Assembly (NCBI RefSeq): GCF_000265205.3
Contig: NC_018000.1
Span: forward strand, 1,054,001-1,118,000
Direction of reading: 5' to 3'
DNA length: 64,000 nucleotides
From: Sinorhizobium fredii USDA 257
GTDB taxonomy: Bacteria > Pseudomonadota > Alphaproteobacteria > Rhizobiales > Rhizobiaceae
Part shown: piece by piece, positions 1 through 8,457 of the stretch
Numbering within the stretch: the stretch's first letter is position 1
Layout of the letters: each line of letters begins with the position of its first letter
Program-made: the position numbers and the translations under genes
The notes under the pieces: model-generated
Database searches by the model: none
Seen by the model: only the letters and a program-made list of their open reading frames with translations
Told to the model about the DNA's origin: nothing

Positions 1-323
1 TGGAGGAGGCGGCGATGGTCGACAACGTGCCGTCCTGGCGGATCTTCTTCGGCATCGTCTTGCCGATGTCGAAACCGGGCCTCATCGCGACCTTCATGAT
101 CACGCTCGCCTTCGTCTGGAACGAGTTCCTCTTCGCGCTCTTCCTGACGAGTTCGAAATGGCAGACGCTACCGATCCTGGTCGCCGGGCAAAACAGCCAG
201 CGCGGCGACGAGTGGTGGTCCATATCGGCCGCCGCACTTGTCGCGATCATCCCGATGATGATCATGGCCGGAATCTTGAGCAGGTTAATGCGGTCGGGCC
301 TGCTCCTGGGAGCGATCAAGTGA
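1..323 (+). CDS. Carbohydrate ABC transporter permease, C-terminal part (MalG type)
   Basis: This is the 3' end of an inner-membrane permease whose start lies before the window. The frame is open from base 3 and begins with EEAAMVDN, the EAA loop that contacts the ATPase in binding-protein-dependent permeases. Two hydrophobic stretches follow (LIATFMITLAFVWNEFLFAL and the region before the C-terminus). The WNEF stretch and the short basic C-terminus fit the MalG branch of sugar permeases. The binding-protein gene starts 50 nt downstream and the ATPase follows, so this is one operon with the order permease, binding protein, ATPase. The substrate cannot be read from the sequence. About two thirds of the protein is missing. 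Confidence 0.9.
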   Translation, partial: EEAAMVDNVPSWRIFFGIVLPMSKPGLIATFMITLAFVWNEFLFALFLTSSKWQTLPILVAGQNSQRGDEWWSISAAALVAIIPMMIMAGILSRLMRSGLLLGAIK

Positions 324-373
324 CTGCGTGCTTTTTCTAGATTTTTGCAAGGTTCACTCAGAGGGAGGAAAAA

Positions 374-1828
374 ATGAGGAAACTTCTGCTCGCATCGACT
401 GCTGCCGGTCTCTTGACCGCGGCGGCCAACGGAACTGCCTTTGCCTGCGACCCGGACTTCAGCGGCGTGGAACTCACCGCCACCACGCAGACCGGTCCCT
501 ATATCGCTTCCGCGCTTCAGATTGCCGCCAAGGGTTGGGAGGAGAAGACCTGCGGCAAGGTAAAAGTCGTGGAGTTCCCCTGGTCCGAGCTCTATCCGAA
601 GATCGTGACCTCGTTGACCGCTGGCGAGGACGCCTTCGACGTCATCGCCTTCGCGCCTGCCTGGGCGCCGGATTTCACCGATTTCCTCGCCGAAATGCCG
701 GCGGAGTTGCGGCAGGGCTCCGCCTGGGAAGACATCGCGCCGGTTTACCGCGAACAGTTGATGGTCTGGAACGGCAAGGTCCTGTCGCAGACCATGGACG
801 GCGATGCCCATACCTACACCTATCGCATCGACCTTTTCGAGAACGCCGACAACCAGAAGGCCTTCAAGGAGAAATACGGCTACGACCTGGCGCCGGCCAA
901 GACCTGGAAGCAATATCTCGACATCGCCGAGTTCTTCAACCAGCCGGCGAACAACCTCTGGGGCACTGCGGAAGCCTTCCGCCGTGGCGGCCAGCAGTTC
1001 TGGTTCCTGTTCAGCCATGTGGCCGGCTATACCAGCCATCCGGATAACCCGGGCGGCATGTTCTTCGACCCGGATACGATGGATGCGCAGGTCAACAATC
1101 CCGGCTGGGTGCGCGGCCTGGAGGAATATATCCGCGCCTCGAAGCTCGCGCCGCCGAATGCGCTCAACTTCTCCTTCGGCGAGGTGAACGCCGCCTTTGC
1201 CGGCGGACAGGTCGCTGAATCGATCGGCTGGGGCGACACCGGCGTCATTGCCGCCGACCCAAAACAGTCGAAGGTTGCCGGAAAGGTGGGATCGGCGCCG
1301 CTGCCCGGCGCGGATGAGATCTATAATTACAAGACCAAGAAGTGGGACAAGTTTGATCAGGTCGTGCAGACGTCCTTCATGGCGTTCGGCGGGTGGCAGG
1401 CAGCCGTGCCGAGCTCCTCCACGAAGCAGGAAGCCGCCTGGAACTATATCCAGTATCTGACAAGCCCCGAGGTCTCGGCGCAGGCGGCCATTACCGGCGG
1501 TACGGGTGTCAATCCGTACCGACTTTCGCACACCACCAATCTCGAACTCTGGTCGAAGATCTTCTCGGAGCGCGAAGCGAAGGAGTATCTCGGCGCGCAG
1601 AAGGACGCGGTTACTGCCAAGAATATCGCTCTCGACATGCGGCTGCCCGGTTACTTCTCCTATACCGAGGTACTCGAGATCGAACTCTCCAAGGCACTTG
1701 CCGGTCAGGTGACGCCGCAGCAGGCGCTCGATACGGTGGCCGAGCAATGGAACAAGCTGACCGACGAGTTCGGTCGCGACAAGCAGCTTGCCGCCTATCG
1801 CTCGTCGATGGGCCTGCCGCAGAAATAA
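374..1828 (+). CDS. ABC transporter substrate-binding protein, family 1 (carbohydrate)
   Basis: A periplasmic solute-binding protein of 484 residues, slightly long for the MalE/UgpB-like family. It starts with a Sec signal peptide (MRKLLLAS, then an Ala-rich core) with likely cleavage after GTAFA near residue 24. The mature part has the alternating hydrophobic and aromatic pattern of sugar-binding proteins, including EEYIRASKLAPP and WNYIQYLTSPE. A strong ribosome-binding site (gagggagg) precedes the ATG. It lies between a sugar permease and an MsmK/UgpC-like ATPase and would deliver the substrate to them. A 15-bp hairpin begins 5 nt after the stop. The ligand is unknown; a sugar, polyol or glycoside is most likely. 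Confidence 0.9.
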   Translation: MRKLLLASTAAGLLTAAANGTAFACDPDFSGVELTATTQTGPYIASALQIAAKGWEEKTCGKVKVVEFPWSELYPKIVTSLTAGEDAFDVIAFAPAWAPDFTDFLAEMPAELRQGSAWEDIAPVYREQLMVWNGKVLSQTMDGDAHTYTYRIDLFENADNQKAFKEKYGYDLAPAKTWKQYLDIAEFFNQPANNLWGTAEAFRRGGQQFWFLFSHVAGYTSHPDNPGGMFFDPDTMDAQVNNPGWVRGLEEYIRASKLAPPNALNFSFGEVNAAFAGGQVAESIGWGDTGVIAADPKQSKVAGKVGSAPLPGADEIYNYKTKKWDKFDQVVQTSFMAFGGWQAAVPSSSTKQEAAWNYIQYLTSPEVSAQAAITGGTGVNPYRLSHTTNLELWSKIFSEREAKEYLGAQKDAVTAKNIALDMRLPGYFSYTEVLEIELSKALAGQVTPQQALDTVAEQWNKLTDEFGRDKQLAAYRSSMGLPQK

Positions 1829-1833
1829 GTGAT

Positions 1834-1867
1834 CGATGCCCGCTCCGGCCATCCGGAGCGGGCATCG
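1834..1867 (+). promoter_or_regulatory. Intercistronic 15-bp hairpin after the binding-protein gene
   Basis: A perfect inverted repeat with arms CGATGCCCGCTCCGG and CCGGAGCGGGCATCG and a 4-nt loop (ccat). It starts 5 nt after the binding-protein stop and lies about 80 nt before the ATPase start. No T-run follows, so it is not a standard terminator. It probably protects the upstream mRNA from 3' exonucleases or attenuates read-through. Confidence 0.8.
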
Positions 1868-1947
1868 CATAGGCGTCGGGCAGCCGGCGCCTCTCTTTCG
1901 CAGTGCATTCCCGGCTTTGGCCATGGGGTCTCGAGAAAGGCATTCGA

Positions 1948-3039
1948 ATGTCGCAGGTCCGCCTGGAACAAGTTACCAAATCCTTCGGCAGCGTTGCGGT
2001 CATTCCGCCGCTCGATCTTTCGATCGCCGACCGCGAGTTCGTCGTTCTCGTCGGTCCGTCCGGCTGCGGCAAGACGACGACGCTGCGAATGATTGCCGGG
2101 TTGGAAACCGCGTCTTCCGGCACGATCCGGATTGGCGAGCGGGATGTCACCGATCTGCGTCCAGGCCTGCGCAACTGCTCGATGGTGTTCCAGAACTACG
2201 CCCTCTATCCGCATATGACGGTCGCCGAGAACATCGGCTACGGCATGAAGGTACGCGGCACGCCGAAGAGCGACATCGAAACATCCGTGGCGGAGGCCGC
2301 CCGCATCCTGAACCTCGGCGCCTATCTTAGCCGCAAGCCCAGCGCCCTTTCCGGTGGCCAAAGACAGCGCGTCGCGATCGGTCGGGCGATCGTCCGTCAG
2401 CCTGACGTGTTCCTCTTCGACGAGCCGCTTTCGAACCTCGACGCGAAGCTCAGGATCGAAATGCGAACCGAGATCAAGCTTCTGCATCGGCGGCTCCAGA
2501 CCACTGCCGTCTATGTGACGCATGATCAGGTCGAAGCGATGACCATGGCGGACCGTGTCGTGGTGATGAACCAGGGGCGCATCGAACAGGCTGCCGATCC
2601 GATCACCCTTTATGAGGCGCCTGCCAATCTTTTCGTTGCCGCCTTCATCGGCGCACCAAGCATGAATTTCATCGAAGGCATTCTCGAACGCGGCGATGCA
2701 GGGCTCATGTTCCGGGCGCCCGGCGATGTCGCCTTTCAGCTTCCGGACGAGCGGGCCCAGAAACTTGGCGCCCATATCGGCGAGGCGGTCGTGCTCGGCA
2801 TTCGGCCCGAACATACGATTGCGACCGATGCAGCTCTTCCGCGGATCAAGCTGCAGGTGCGCGATATCGAGCCGCTCGGTCCGCACACGCTGGTGATCGG
2901 AAAGGCGGGATCGGCATCGTTCACCGCGCAGGTGCACGCTGCGGCGCGCATTTCGCCGGACGACGTGATCGAAGTGCCGATCGACATGGCTAAGGTCCAT
3001 TTCTTCCTGAAGAATACGGGAGAAGCCGTCGGGCGGTGA
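1948..3039 (+). CDS. ABC transporter ATP-binding protein (UgpC/MsmK/MalK type)
   Basis: The ATPase of the sugar importer, 363 residues. Walker A GPSGCGKT is at residues 36-43, a [12 protein letters not shown]-loop region near 81-91, signature LSGGQ at 134-138 and Walker B FLFDEP at 155-160. The C-terminal third is the TOBE/OB regulatory domain typical of MalK-like subunits (for example GIRPEH). I chose the ATG at 1948, preceded by gagaaagg, because [14 protein letters not shown] is the normal family N-terminus. An upstream in-frame ATG at 1903 would add 15 unrelated residues. It is probably cotranscribed with the preceding binding-protein and permease genes. Confidence 0.93.
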   Translation: MSQVRLEQVTKSFGSVAVIPPLDLSIADREFVVLVGPSGCGKTTTLRMIAGLETASSGTIRIGERDVTDLRPGLRNCSMVFQNYALYPHMTVAENIGYGMKVRGTPKSDIETSVAEAARILNLGAYLSRKPSALSGGQRQRVAIGRAIVRQPDVFLFDEPLSNLDAKLRIEMRTEIKLLHRRLQTTAVYVTHDQVEAMTMADRVVVMNQGRIEQAADPITLYEAPANLFVAAFIGAPSMNFIEGILERGDAGLMFRAPGDVAFQLPDERAQKLGAHIGEAVVLGIRPEHTIATDAALPRIKLQVRDIEPLGPHTLVIGKAGSASFTAQVHAAARISPDDVIEVPIDMAKVHFFLKNTGEAVGR

Positions 3040-3145
3040 ACGGTGCCCACACCCGACACGCCGTCCTCAGTTCGATCGTGCTCCATGGCCGAATCCCGAA
3101 AATGCTGAAATATTGCCTTCGCTACAGGTGATGAGGAAGCGCCCG

Positions 3146-3574
3146 ATGGCCGAGTTTAGAGTGAAGACGAGGGAAGCGGGCGCGACGGCGGTCGGCGGGC
3201 GGACCGGGTTTCCGCGTGTGACCTCGGTCACCGGCGGTGCGCTCGACATCGTCACAAGCCCATCGCAAGCCGGATTTGGCCCGCTCGACCTTCTCTACGC
3301 GTCTCTGGCAAGCTGCTTGGTGCTCAGTGCGCGAATTGCCGCAAGCCGCTTCGGCGTGCTCGACAGGCTCGTCGAGATTTCCGCAAAGGTGACCGGCAAA
3401 AAGGCGCATGACGAGCCGTCACGGGTCGCCCGCTTCGATATCGAATTCGTCATCAGGGGCGACTTCGACGACGCGGTACGGCACGCTATTGCCGAAGCGG
3501 CGGAAGCCGAGATCTGCACGGTCAGCAATACGTTGCGCGGCCATCCGGAATTCGCAAGCAAGGTCTCCGGTTAA
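3146..3574 (+). CDS. OsmC family protein
   Basis: A 142-residue member of the OsmC/Ohr superfamily, small cytoplasmic thiol peroxidases that reduce organic hydroperoxides. Both reactive-cysteine regions are present: YASLASCLVLSARIAA on the central helix and EICTVSNTLRGHPEF near the C-terminus. The chosen ATG at 3146 has an aggaag ribosome-binding site at a good distance; an ATG at 3113 would add 11 atypical residues. The next gene starts 21 nt later, so the two are probably cotranscribed. OsmC and Ohr are separated by subtle features, and this protein resembles the less-characterised OsmC-like branch, so its substrate is uncertain. Confidence 0.85.
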   Translation: MAEFRVKTREAGATAVGGRTGFPRVTSVTGGALDIVTSPSQAGFGPLDLLYASLASCLVLSARIAASRFGVLDRLVEISAKVTGKKAHDEPSRVARFDIEFVIRGDFDDAVRHAIAEAAEAEICTVSNTLRGHPEFASKVSG

Positions 3575-3595
3575 CTTGGAGGGAACAGGTTCTCG

Positions 3596-4399
3596 ATGAC
3601 ATCGCGTCCGGTCTACCATTTCAATTCCATCATCGCGCGCACCCCTTCGCGATCCGTCGTCGATGGCCTGCGCGCGGAGGATCGCGGCAGCCCGACCTAT
3701 GAGGGCGTCAAGGCCGAGCACGATGCCTATCTGGAGGCAATGCGCCAAGCCGGCGTGAAGACAACGGTGCTACCGCCGCTCGAGGCCTTCCCGGATTCGA
3801 TCTTCGTCGAAGACCCGGCGCTCGTCTTCACCGAGGGTGCGATTGTTCTGCGCCCGGGTGCGGCCACGCGCATAAAGGAAACCGAGGAAATCGCGCCGAC
3901 GCTGCGCGAGATGTTCGACACGGTCCTCGATCTGCCGGTGGGCTACGCCGACGGTGGCGACGTGCTGACAACAGGGGAAAGCGTGATGATCGGCCTTTCG
4001 GCCCGCACCGACAGGGCAGGCGCCGAGGCGCTGCGGACCTGCCTCGACAGGCTCGGCCGCAAGAGCGAGGTGGTCGCCACACCTGACGGGGTTCTCCACT
4101 TCAAGACCGATTGCTCGCTGCTCGACGACGAAACGATCCTTTCCACCAGTCGTCTGGCGCGAGCCGGCGTCTTCCGGAAATTCAGGCAGATGATCATCCC
4201 GGAGGGCGAGGAGCCGGCCGCCAATGCGCTGCGGGTCAACGATGTGGTGATGGTCGGCGCCGATTTCCCGCGTACGATCGAGATGCTCGACAAGGCCGGC
4301 TACAAGGCCGTGCCCTTGAAGACGACGGAGATCGGCAAAATAGACGCCGGGCTTTCCTGCATGTCGCTGAGGTGGTTCAGCAGCGGAAAAGGCGAATGA
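3596..4399 (+). CDS. Dimethylarginine dimethylaminohydrolase (DDAH)
   Basis: A 267-residue guanidine-modifying enzyme that hydrolyses N-omega-methylated arginines to citrulline and methylamine or dimethylamine. The sequence shows DSIFVEDPALVF near residues 67-78, ADGGDVL with Asp119 in the acidic catalytic position, HFKTDC with His168, and DAGLSCMSLRW with the nucleophile Cys255. Asp rather than Glu at the acidic position resembles animal DDAH1. The length is typical. It follows the OsmC-like gene by 21 nt and a sugar-type ABC operon, so it may share their transcript. Arginine deiminase is the main alternative, but the protein is far shorter than ArcA (about 400 residues). I find no arginine catabolic genes alongside. 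Confidence 0.88.
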   Translation: MTSRPVYHFNSIIARTPSRSVVDGLRAEDRGSPTYEGVKAEHDAYLEAMRQAGVKTTVLPPLEAFPDSIFVEDPALVFTEGAIVLRPGAATRIKETEEIAPTLREMFDTVLDLPVGYADGGDVLTTGESVMIGLSARTDRAGAEALRTCLDRLGRKSEVVATPDGVLHFKTDCSLLDDETILSTSRLARAGVFRKFRQMIIPEGEEPAANALRVNDVVMVGADFPRTIEMLDKAGYKAVPLKTTEIGKIDAGLSCMSLRWFSSGKGE

Positions 4400-4478
4400 A
4401 TTCCGTGCCGCATAGGGCAACGAGCAGTGCCGGTCGTCGCGAGCGCAAAGTCTCGACAGTGCGACCTGCTTAATTGTC

Positions 4479-4490
4479 CGGGTGCACCCG
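4479..4490. repeat. 12-bp perfect palindrome CGGGTGCACCCG
   Basis: A perfect palindrome in the gap between the DDAH stop and the secreted-protein gene, about 90 nt upstream of the latter. It could be a small hairpin or a protein-binding site. Nothing else in the 180-nt gap supports either reading. Confidence 0.4.
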
Positions 4491-4580
4491 ATCTGTTATC
4501 ATTTTAACGGCCGCCAATACGGCTGGAACAGCCGCAGGCCGATACCATGAGAACCAGGAACTCGATACGGGAGAACGGTC

Positions 4581-5120
4581 ATGAAACGGGCTCTGACGGC
4601 CGCTGCCCTTTTGGCGGCGAGCAGTTTCGTTGCAACGGCAGAAGCCGCAGACGACGCGGCATTGATCAAGAGCGCTGAATCCGCGGCCCCCGCTGCAGTA
4701 GCAAGCGGCGCTGCGATCCACGCCATGGATGAGAAGGGTACCATGCGCACCGTGAGGGAGGGCACCAGTGGTTTCTGGTGCATGCCGGATAACCCGGTTA
4801 CGCCAGGCCCCGACCCGATGTGCGGCGATGCCAATGCGATGGAATGGGCTATGGCATGGATCCAGAAAAAGGAGCCTCCGAAAGGCAAGATAGGCTTTCT
4901 GTACATGCTTGCCGGCGGCACCGACGCAAGCAACACCGATCCCTATGCGACAAAGCCCGAAGAGGGCAACAACTGGGTGGAAACCGGCCCGCATGTCATG
5001 ATCGTCAATGCGATGGACATGATGCAAGGCTATCCGACGGACCCCAAGCCGGACACGTCGAAGCCGTATGTGATGTGGGCGGGCACTCCCTACGCCCACC
5101 TCATGATACCCGTGAAATAG
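4581..5120 (+). CDS. Secreted hypothetical protein
   Basis: A 179-residue protein I do not recognise as a named family. It has a clear signal peptide (MKRALTAAALLAASS, then Ala-rich to AEAADDA, cleavage near residue 22), so it is probably periplasmic or secreted. The mature part has two cysteines in a short segment (WCMPDNP and DPMCGD) that could form a disulfide, many Met and Trp residues, and a conserved-looking end WAGTPYAHLMIPVK. The ribosome-binding site is gggagaac before the ATG. It stands alone between DDAH and the TauE-like exporter and appears monocistronic. Its composition matches its neighbours. Confidence 0.75.
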   Translation: MKRALTAAALLAASSFVATAEAADDAALIKSAESAAPAAVASGAAIHAMDEKGTMRTVREGTSGFWCMPDNPVTPGPDPMCGDANAMEWAMAWIQKKEPPKGKIGFLYMLAGGTDASNTDPYATKPEEGNNWVETGPHVMIVNAMDMMQGYPTDPKPDTSKPYVMWAGTPYAHLMIPVK

Positions 5121-5469
5121 CGAAAGCGAAAACGTCGAGCGCATCGCCGAAGATCCACAAATCGCCTGCCCCGGGAACAGGTCCGACAGCACGAACTAAA
5201 CCAAACGTGCGGCCGGCCAAGAGCTTGTTTTCAGTGCTGACATATCGACAGCTGGGTCCGGGTGCGGCATCGTTTCGATAGCTTGCAGTTTTGAGAGAGC
5301 ACGCCCCGATTGCGCCGAACGCGCGGAACAAGCCCGATCCATGTTCCGTTTACCTGCGGACCTGAGGGCACATGAACACGGCCCTGTGAGCGACCAAGGC
5401 CTCCGTGTCAGTGCACACGCGAGGCTTCGTTATGTGCGATGGCTAAACGAATCATGTGCGGAGCCTCCT
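5121..5469. other. Intergenic region without a recognisable gene
   Basis: About 350 bp between the secreted protein and the TauE-like exporter. The exporter frame stays open back to 5341, but those residues are not membrane-like and there is a better start at 5470. I see only weak short inverted repeats and no convincing promoter, riboswitch or terminator. Confidence 0.5.
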
Positions 5470-6246
5470 ATGGAAGACTTCCTACTGTTCGCGGCGGTCG
5501 GGTTTCTGGCCCAGGCGGTCGATGGCGCTCTCGGAATGGCCTATGGCGTGATCTCTTCGACGGTGCTCCTCACCTTCGGCGTGCCGCCGGCGCAAGCATC
5601 GGCTTCAGCTCATGCCGCGGAATTGTTCACCACTGCCGCCTCCGGCTCGGCCCATCTCTATCATCGCAACATCGACTGGAAGTTGTTTCGGCGGCTCGTC
5701 CCCTTTGGCGTCGGTGGTGGGATCCTGGGCGCCTTCGTACTCACCTCGTTTGACGGAGATCAGGTCAAGCCATTCGTCACAGCCTATCTCGCAATTATTG
5801 GGAGCTGGCTGTTATATCGGTCGTTTCATCGAATTCCGACGAATCCAGTGAAAATGAGAGTTGTCGCGCCCCTGGGCGCAACCGCCGGCTTTCTGGATGC
5901 CGCAGGTGGAGGCGGCTGGGGTCCTGTTGCCACCACCGGCCTGCTCGGCGCGGGCGGACAGCCGCGTTTTGTGATCGGCACCGTCAATGCGAGCGAGTTC
6001 CTGATTGCACTTTCGGTGTCGCTGAGCTTCCTCGCCACGATTGTAACCGGCCACTGGGAGGAAGCCGGCGAATTCGGCGATCACCTGACATCCGTCGGCG
6101 GTCTGATCATCGGAGGCGTTTTGGCGGCGCCGCTGGCGGGATGGATGGTCAAAGCCTTAAAGGAAAAGACACTCCTGCGGCTTGTCGGATCGCTGATCAC
6201 GCTTCTGGCCGGCTACCAGACGCTCGAGCTGACTGGATTGCTGTGA
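5470..6246 (+). CDS. Sulfite/sulfonate exporter, TauE/SafE family
   Basis: A 258-residue inner-membrane protein with about eight hydrophobic segments in two repeats, as in the TauE/SafE family. Family features include LAQAVDGALGMAYGV near the N-terminus and FLDAAGGGGWGPVATTGLLG in the second half, the repeated motif that forms the transport site. I chose the ATG at 5470, after a cctcct spacer, because the protein then starts directly at the first membrane helix. Relatives export sulfite, sulfoacetate or other organosulfur anions. No sulfur-metabolism gene is next to it, so the substrate is open. It converges with the flavoprotein reductase gene. Confidence 0.88.
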   Translation: MEDFLLFAAVGFLAQAVDGALGMAYGVISSTVLLTFGVPPAQASASAHAAELFTTAASGSAHLYHRNIDWKLFRRLVPFGVGGGILGAFVLTSFDGDQVKPFVTAYLAIIGSWLLYRSFHRIPTNPVKMRVVAPLGATAGFLDAAGGGGWGPVATTGLLGAGGQPRFVIGTVNASEFLIALSVSLSFLATIVTGHWEEAGEFGDHLTSVGGLIIGGVLAAPLAGWMVKALKEKTLLRLVGSLITLLAGYQTLELTGLL

Positions 6247-6273
6247 GAAGTGTAGACAAGGACAGTCCTCGAA

Positions 6274-7650
6274 CTACGTCGCAGGCGTAAGATCTCCAAA
6301 GACTGTCGGGATCAGTTCCGAAACCGTCGGATGAATATGCATGGCGCGGCTGATCGTCGTATAGGGTCTCTTCGCATACATCACGTCGAGGATGCTCTGG
6401 ATGGCCTCGTCGCCGCCCGTGCCGAGGATCGAGGCGCCGAGTATGTCCTTCGTATCGGCGTCAACGAGCACCTTCATGAAGCCTAGCGTCTCGCCCTTCT
6501 CGACGGCGCGGCCGACGCGCGTCATCGGCCTTGTGCCGATCAGCAGCTTGCGGCCGCTCTTGCGCGCCTCGGTCTCGGTCATGCCGGCGCGACCGAGCGG
6601 CGGATCGATATAGAGCGCATAGGTCTGGATGCGGTCGCTGACCCGGCGCGGGTCATTGTCGATGAGGTTCGCGGCAACAATTTCGAAATCATTGTAGGAC
6701 GTATGGGTGAAGGCACCCCGGCCGTTGCAGTCGCCCATGGCGAAAATGTGCGGCACGTTGGTGCGCAGGAAATCATCGACCTCCACGTAGCCGCGCGCGT
6801 CGGTCTTCACGCCGGCCCTGCTGAGCCCGAGATCGTCCGTGTTAGGTCGCCGTCCGGTGGCAAGCAGCACATCGGAGCCGATGACCTCCGGGGCTCCCGA
6901 CGTGCAGTCGACGCCCGCTGCGACGCCATCGGCATGCTTGGCGAAGCGGATGCATTCAGCGTTGAGGCGTATATGAATGCCTTCCTTCTCGAGGATGGCA
7001 CGGATTGCATCGGAGACGTCGGGGTCTTCCCGCGCGATCAGGCGCGGCCCCTTTTCAATGACGGTGACCTCGGAACCGAAGCGACGGAATATCTGCGCGA
7101 ATTCGAGCCCGATATAGCTGCCGCCGACGATGAGCAGATGCCTGGGCAGGTGGTCGAGATCCATGATCGAGCTATTGGTGAGATAGGGCACCTCGCTGAC
7201 ACCCGGAAAATCGGGGATCGCCGCGCGCCCGCCCACGTTGAGAAAGATCTGCTCGCCGGAAATCAGCTGTTCGCCGACGCGGATGTCGGTCGGGCCCTCG
7301 AAGCGCGCATGGCCCTCCAGCACGGTGCAGTTCTTCATGCCCTTAAGCCAGGACTCGACGCCCGCACGAGAATCGAGCGTCACCTTTTGCTTGCGCGCCA
7401 TCACCCGGGCGAAATCGACGGAAATGGGGCCGGTCGTCATGCCGTATTCGGCGCCGCGGCGCGCCGTGTGGATGGCGTAGGCGCTCGCGACCATGGCCTT
7501 GGTCGGCATGCAGCCGGTGTTGACGCAGGTGCCGCCGAAGAGCTTACGCTCGACGAGCGCTACGGATTTGCCGGCATCCGTCAACCGTCCGGCGAGCGAC
7601 GGTCCGGCCTGGCCGGCGCCGATGATGATCGTGTCGAAATGCTTGCTCAT
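6274..7650 (-). CDS. FAD-dependent pyridine nucleotide-disulfide oxidoreductase (RclA/MerA-like)
   Basis: A 458-residue flavoprotein of the dihydrolipoamide dehydrogenase superfamily. It has the N-terminal FAD motif (IIIGAGQAGPSLAGRL), the redox-active disulfide GGTCVNTGCMPTK near residues 40-52, a central NAD(P) motif (LLIVGGSYIGLEFAQ), the second FAD motif FAMGDCNGRGAF and the C-terminal HPTVSE pair that contacts the disulfide. The extra N-terminal metal-binding domain and C-terminal Cys pair of true mercuric reductase are absent. This matches RclA-like proteins, which protect against reactive chlorine and copper. The gene overlaps the upstream DUF4126 gene by 4 nt, so the two are translationally coupled. 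Its specific substrate is not shown by the sequence. Confidence 0.85.
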   Translation of the reverse strand: MSKHFDTIIIGAGQAGPSLAGRLTDAGKSVALVERKLFGGTCVNTGCMPTKAMVASAYAIHTARRGAEYGMTTGPISVDFARVMARKQKVTLDSRAGVESWLKGMKNCTVLEGHARFEGPTDIRVGEQLISGEQIFLNVGGRAAIPDFPGVSEVPYLTNSSIMDLDHLPRHLLIVGGSYIGLEFAQIFRRFGSEVTVIEKGPRLIAREDPDVSDAIRAILEKEGIHIRLNAECIRFAKHADGVAAGVDCTSGAPEVIGSDVLLATGRRPNTDDLGLSRAGVKTDARGYVEVDDFLRTNVPHIFAMGDCNGRGAFTHTSYNDFEIVAANLIDNDPRRVSDRIQTYALYIDPPLGRAGMTETEARKSGRKLLIGTRPMTRVGRAVEKGETLGFMKVLVDADTKDILGASILGTGGDEAIQSILDVMYAKRPYTTISRAMHIHPTVSELIPTVFGDLTPAT

Positions 7651-8108
7651 GATGACACCACCCAGAGCGCCAGCAGAATGGCAACAAGGTCTTCGAGGAG
7701 GGCGATCGGCAGGTCCTTGCCGCCGATCGCCGTAACGAGCCGCTTGCGCCCTTCATAACCGCCGAGCGTACCGATGATCGCACCTATGCCTCCGGCAACG
7801 GCGCCGCCGACCAAAGAGCCACTTGCAGTGCCGATCACCGCGCCGCAGAAACCGCCGCTGACGATACGCGCGCCGAATTGCTGCGGAACCTTGCGGCTCG
7901 GCGTGCTCGGCAGTTGGTCGGTGACGTATTCTACGAGCGCCAACACGCCGAAAATGTAAGGCGTGAAGCGGTAACCCACAAAGGCGGCCCAACTGTTGGC
8001 AGCGGGCAACCAGCCGGCCGCCGCGGCGAAGCTGACGGCCGCCGGCGCGGTCATCACCCGCAAGCCCGCTACCACGCCGATCAGAAGCGCAAGAATATAG
8101 ACGGACAT
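7647..8108 (-). CDS. DUF4126 family membrane protein
   Basis: A 153-residue inner-membrane protein with several hydrophobic segments, including MSVYILALLIGVVAGL and repeated GxxxG stretches such as GGAVAGGIGAIIGTLGG. The pattern fits DUF4126-type proteins of unknown function. I chose the ATG at 8108 (reverse strand), which has a strong purine-rich ribosome-binding site (GGGGGGTGGG). The frame stays open further upstream but that part is not membrane-like. The stop overlaps the start of the flavoprotein reductase by 4 nt, so the two proteins are made together and may act together, perhaps in redox stress. Confidence 0.75.
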   Translation of the reverse strand: MSVYILALLIGVVAGLRVMTAPAAVSFAAAAGWLPAANSWAAFVGYRFTPYIFGVLALVEYVTDQLPSTPSRKVPQQFGARIVSGGFCGAVIGTASGSLVGGAVAGGIGAIIGTLGGYEGRKRLVTAIGGKDLPIALLEDLVAILLALWVVSS

Positions 8109-8457
8109 CCCACCCCCCGAACGGCATTTCAAGGACTGCGCGGGCGGCTGCCGCGAAAACGCGACTGGCTTGCGGCCGCCTCGGATATGCTGGCATTCTA
8201 AAATGAAATAGTGGCGATCGACTATCGTGGGCCCTGAGGACTGCGCGCTGTGAGGCGGACCCAACGGAAGAGTGGCCGACTTCCGCTTTGATTGCAACCC
8301 GGTAGTACGTAGCTTGACCTCAGGCATCCCGAAGTTCAACCATAAGTTCCTACGAGTCCGTTGCTCTGTTCTTTGCTGAACCCTGACATATATGGATGCT
8401 CTAACCGGACGCAGCGGAGAGCCGTGACGGCCGCGGGATCAATTGAGGGAGACAATC
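8109..8457. other. Divergent intergenic region
   Basis: About 350 bp between the leftward DUF4126/reductase unit and the rightward osmF operon. It must hold both promoters. I cannot pick out a convincing -35/-10 pair or operator, and no coding frame here looks real. Confidence 0.5.

Noticed and set aside
5341-5470. Extended N-terminus of the TauE-like exporter
   Set aside because: The residues before MEDFLLFAAVGF are charged and not membrane-like, and the later ATG fits the family start.
6274-7650. True mercuric reductase (merA)
   Set aside because: The N-terminal heavy-metal domain and the C-terminal vicinal cysteines are missing, and no mer genes are nearby.
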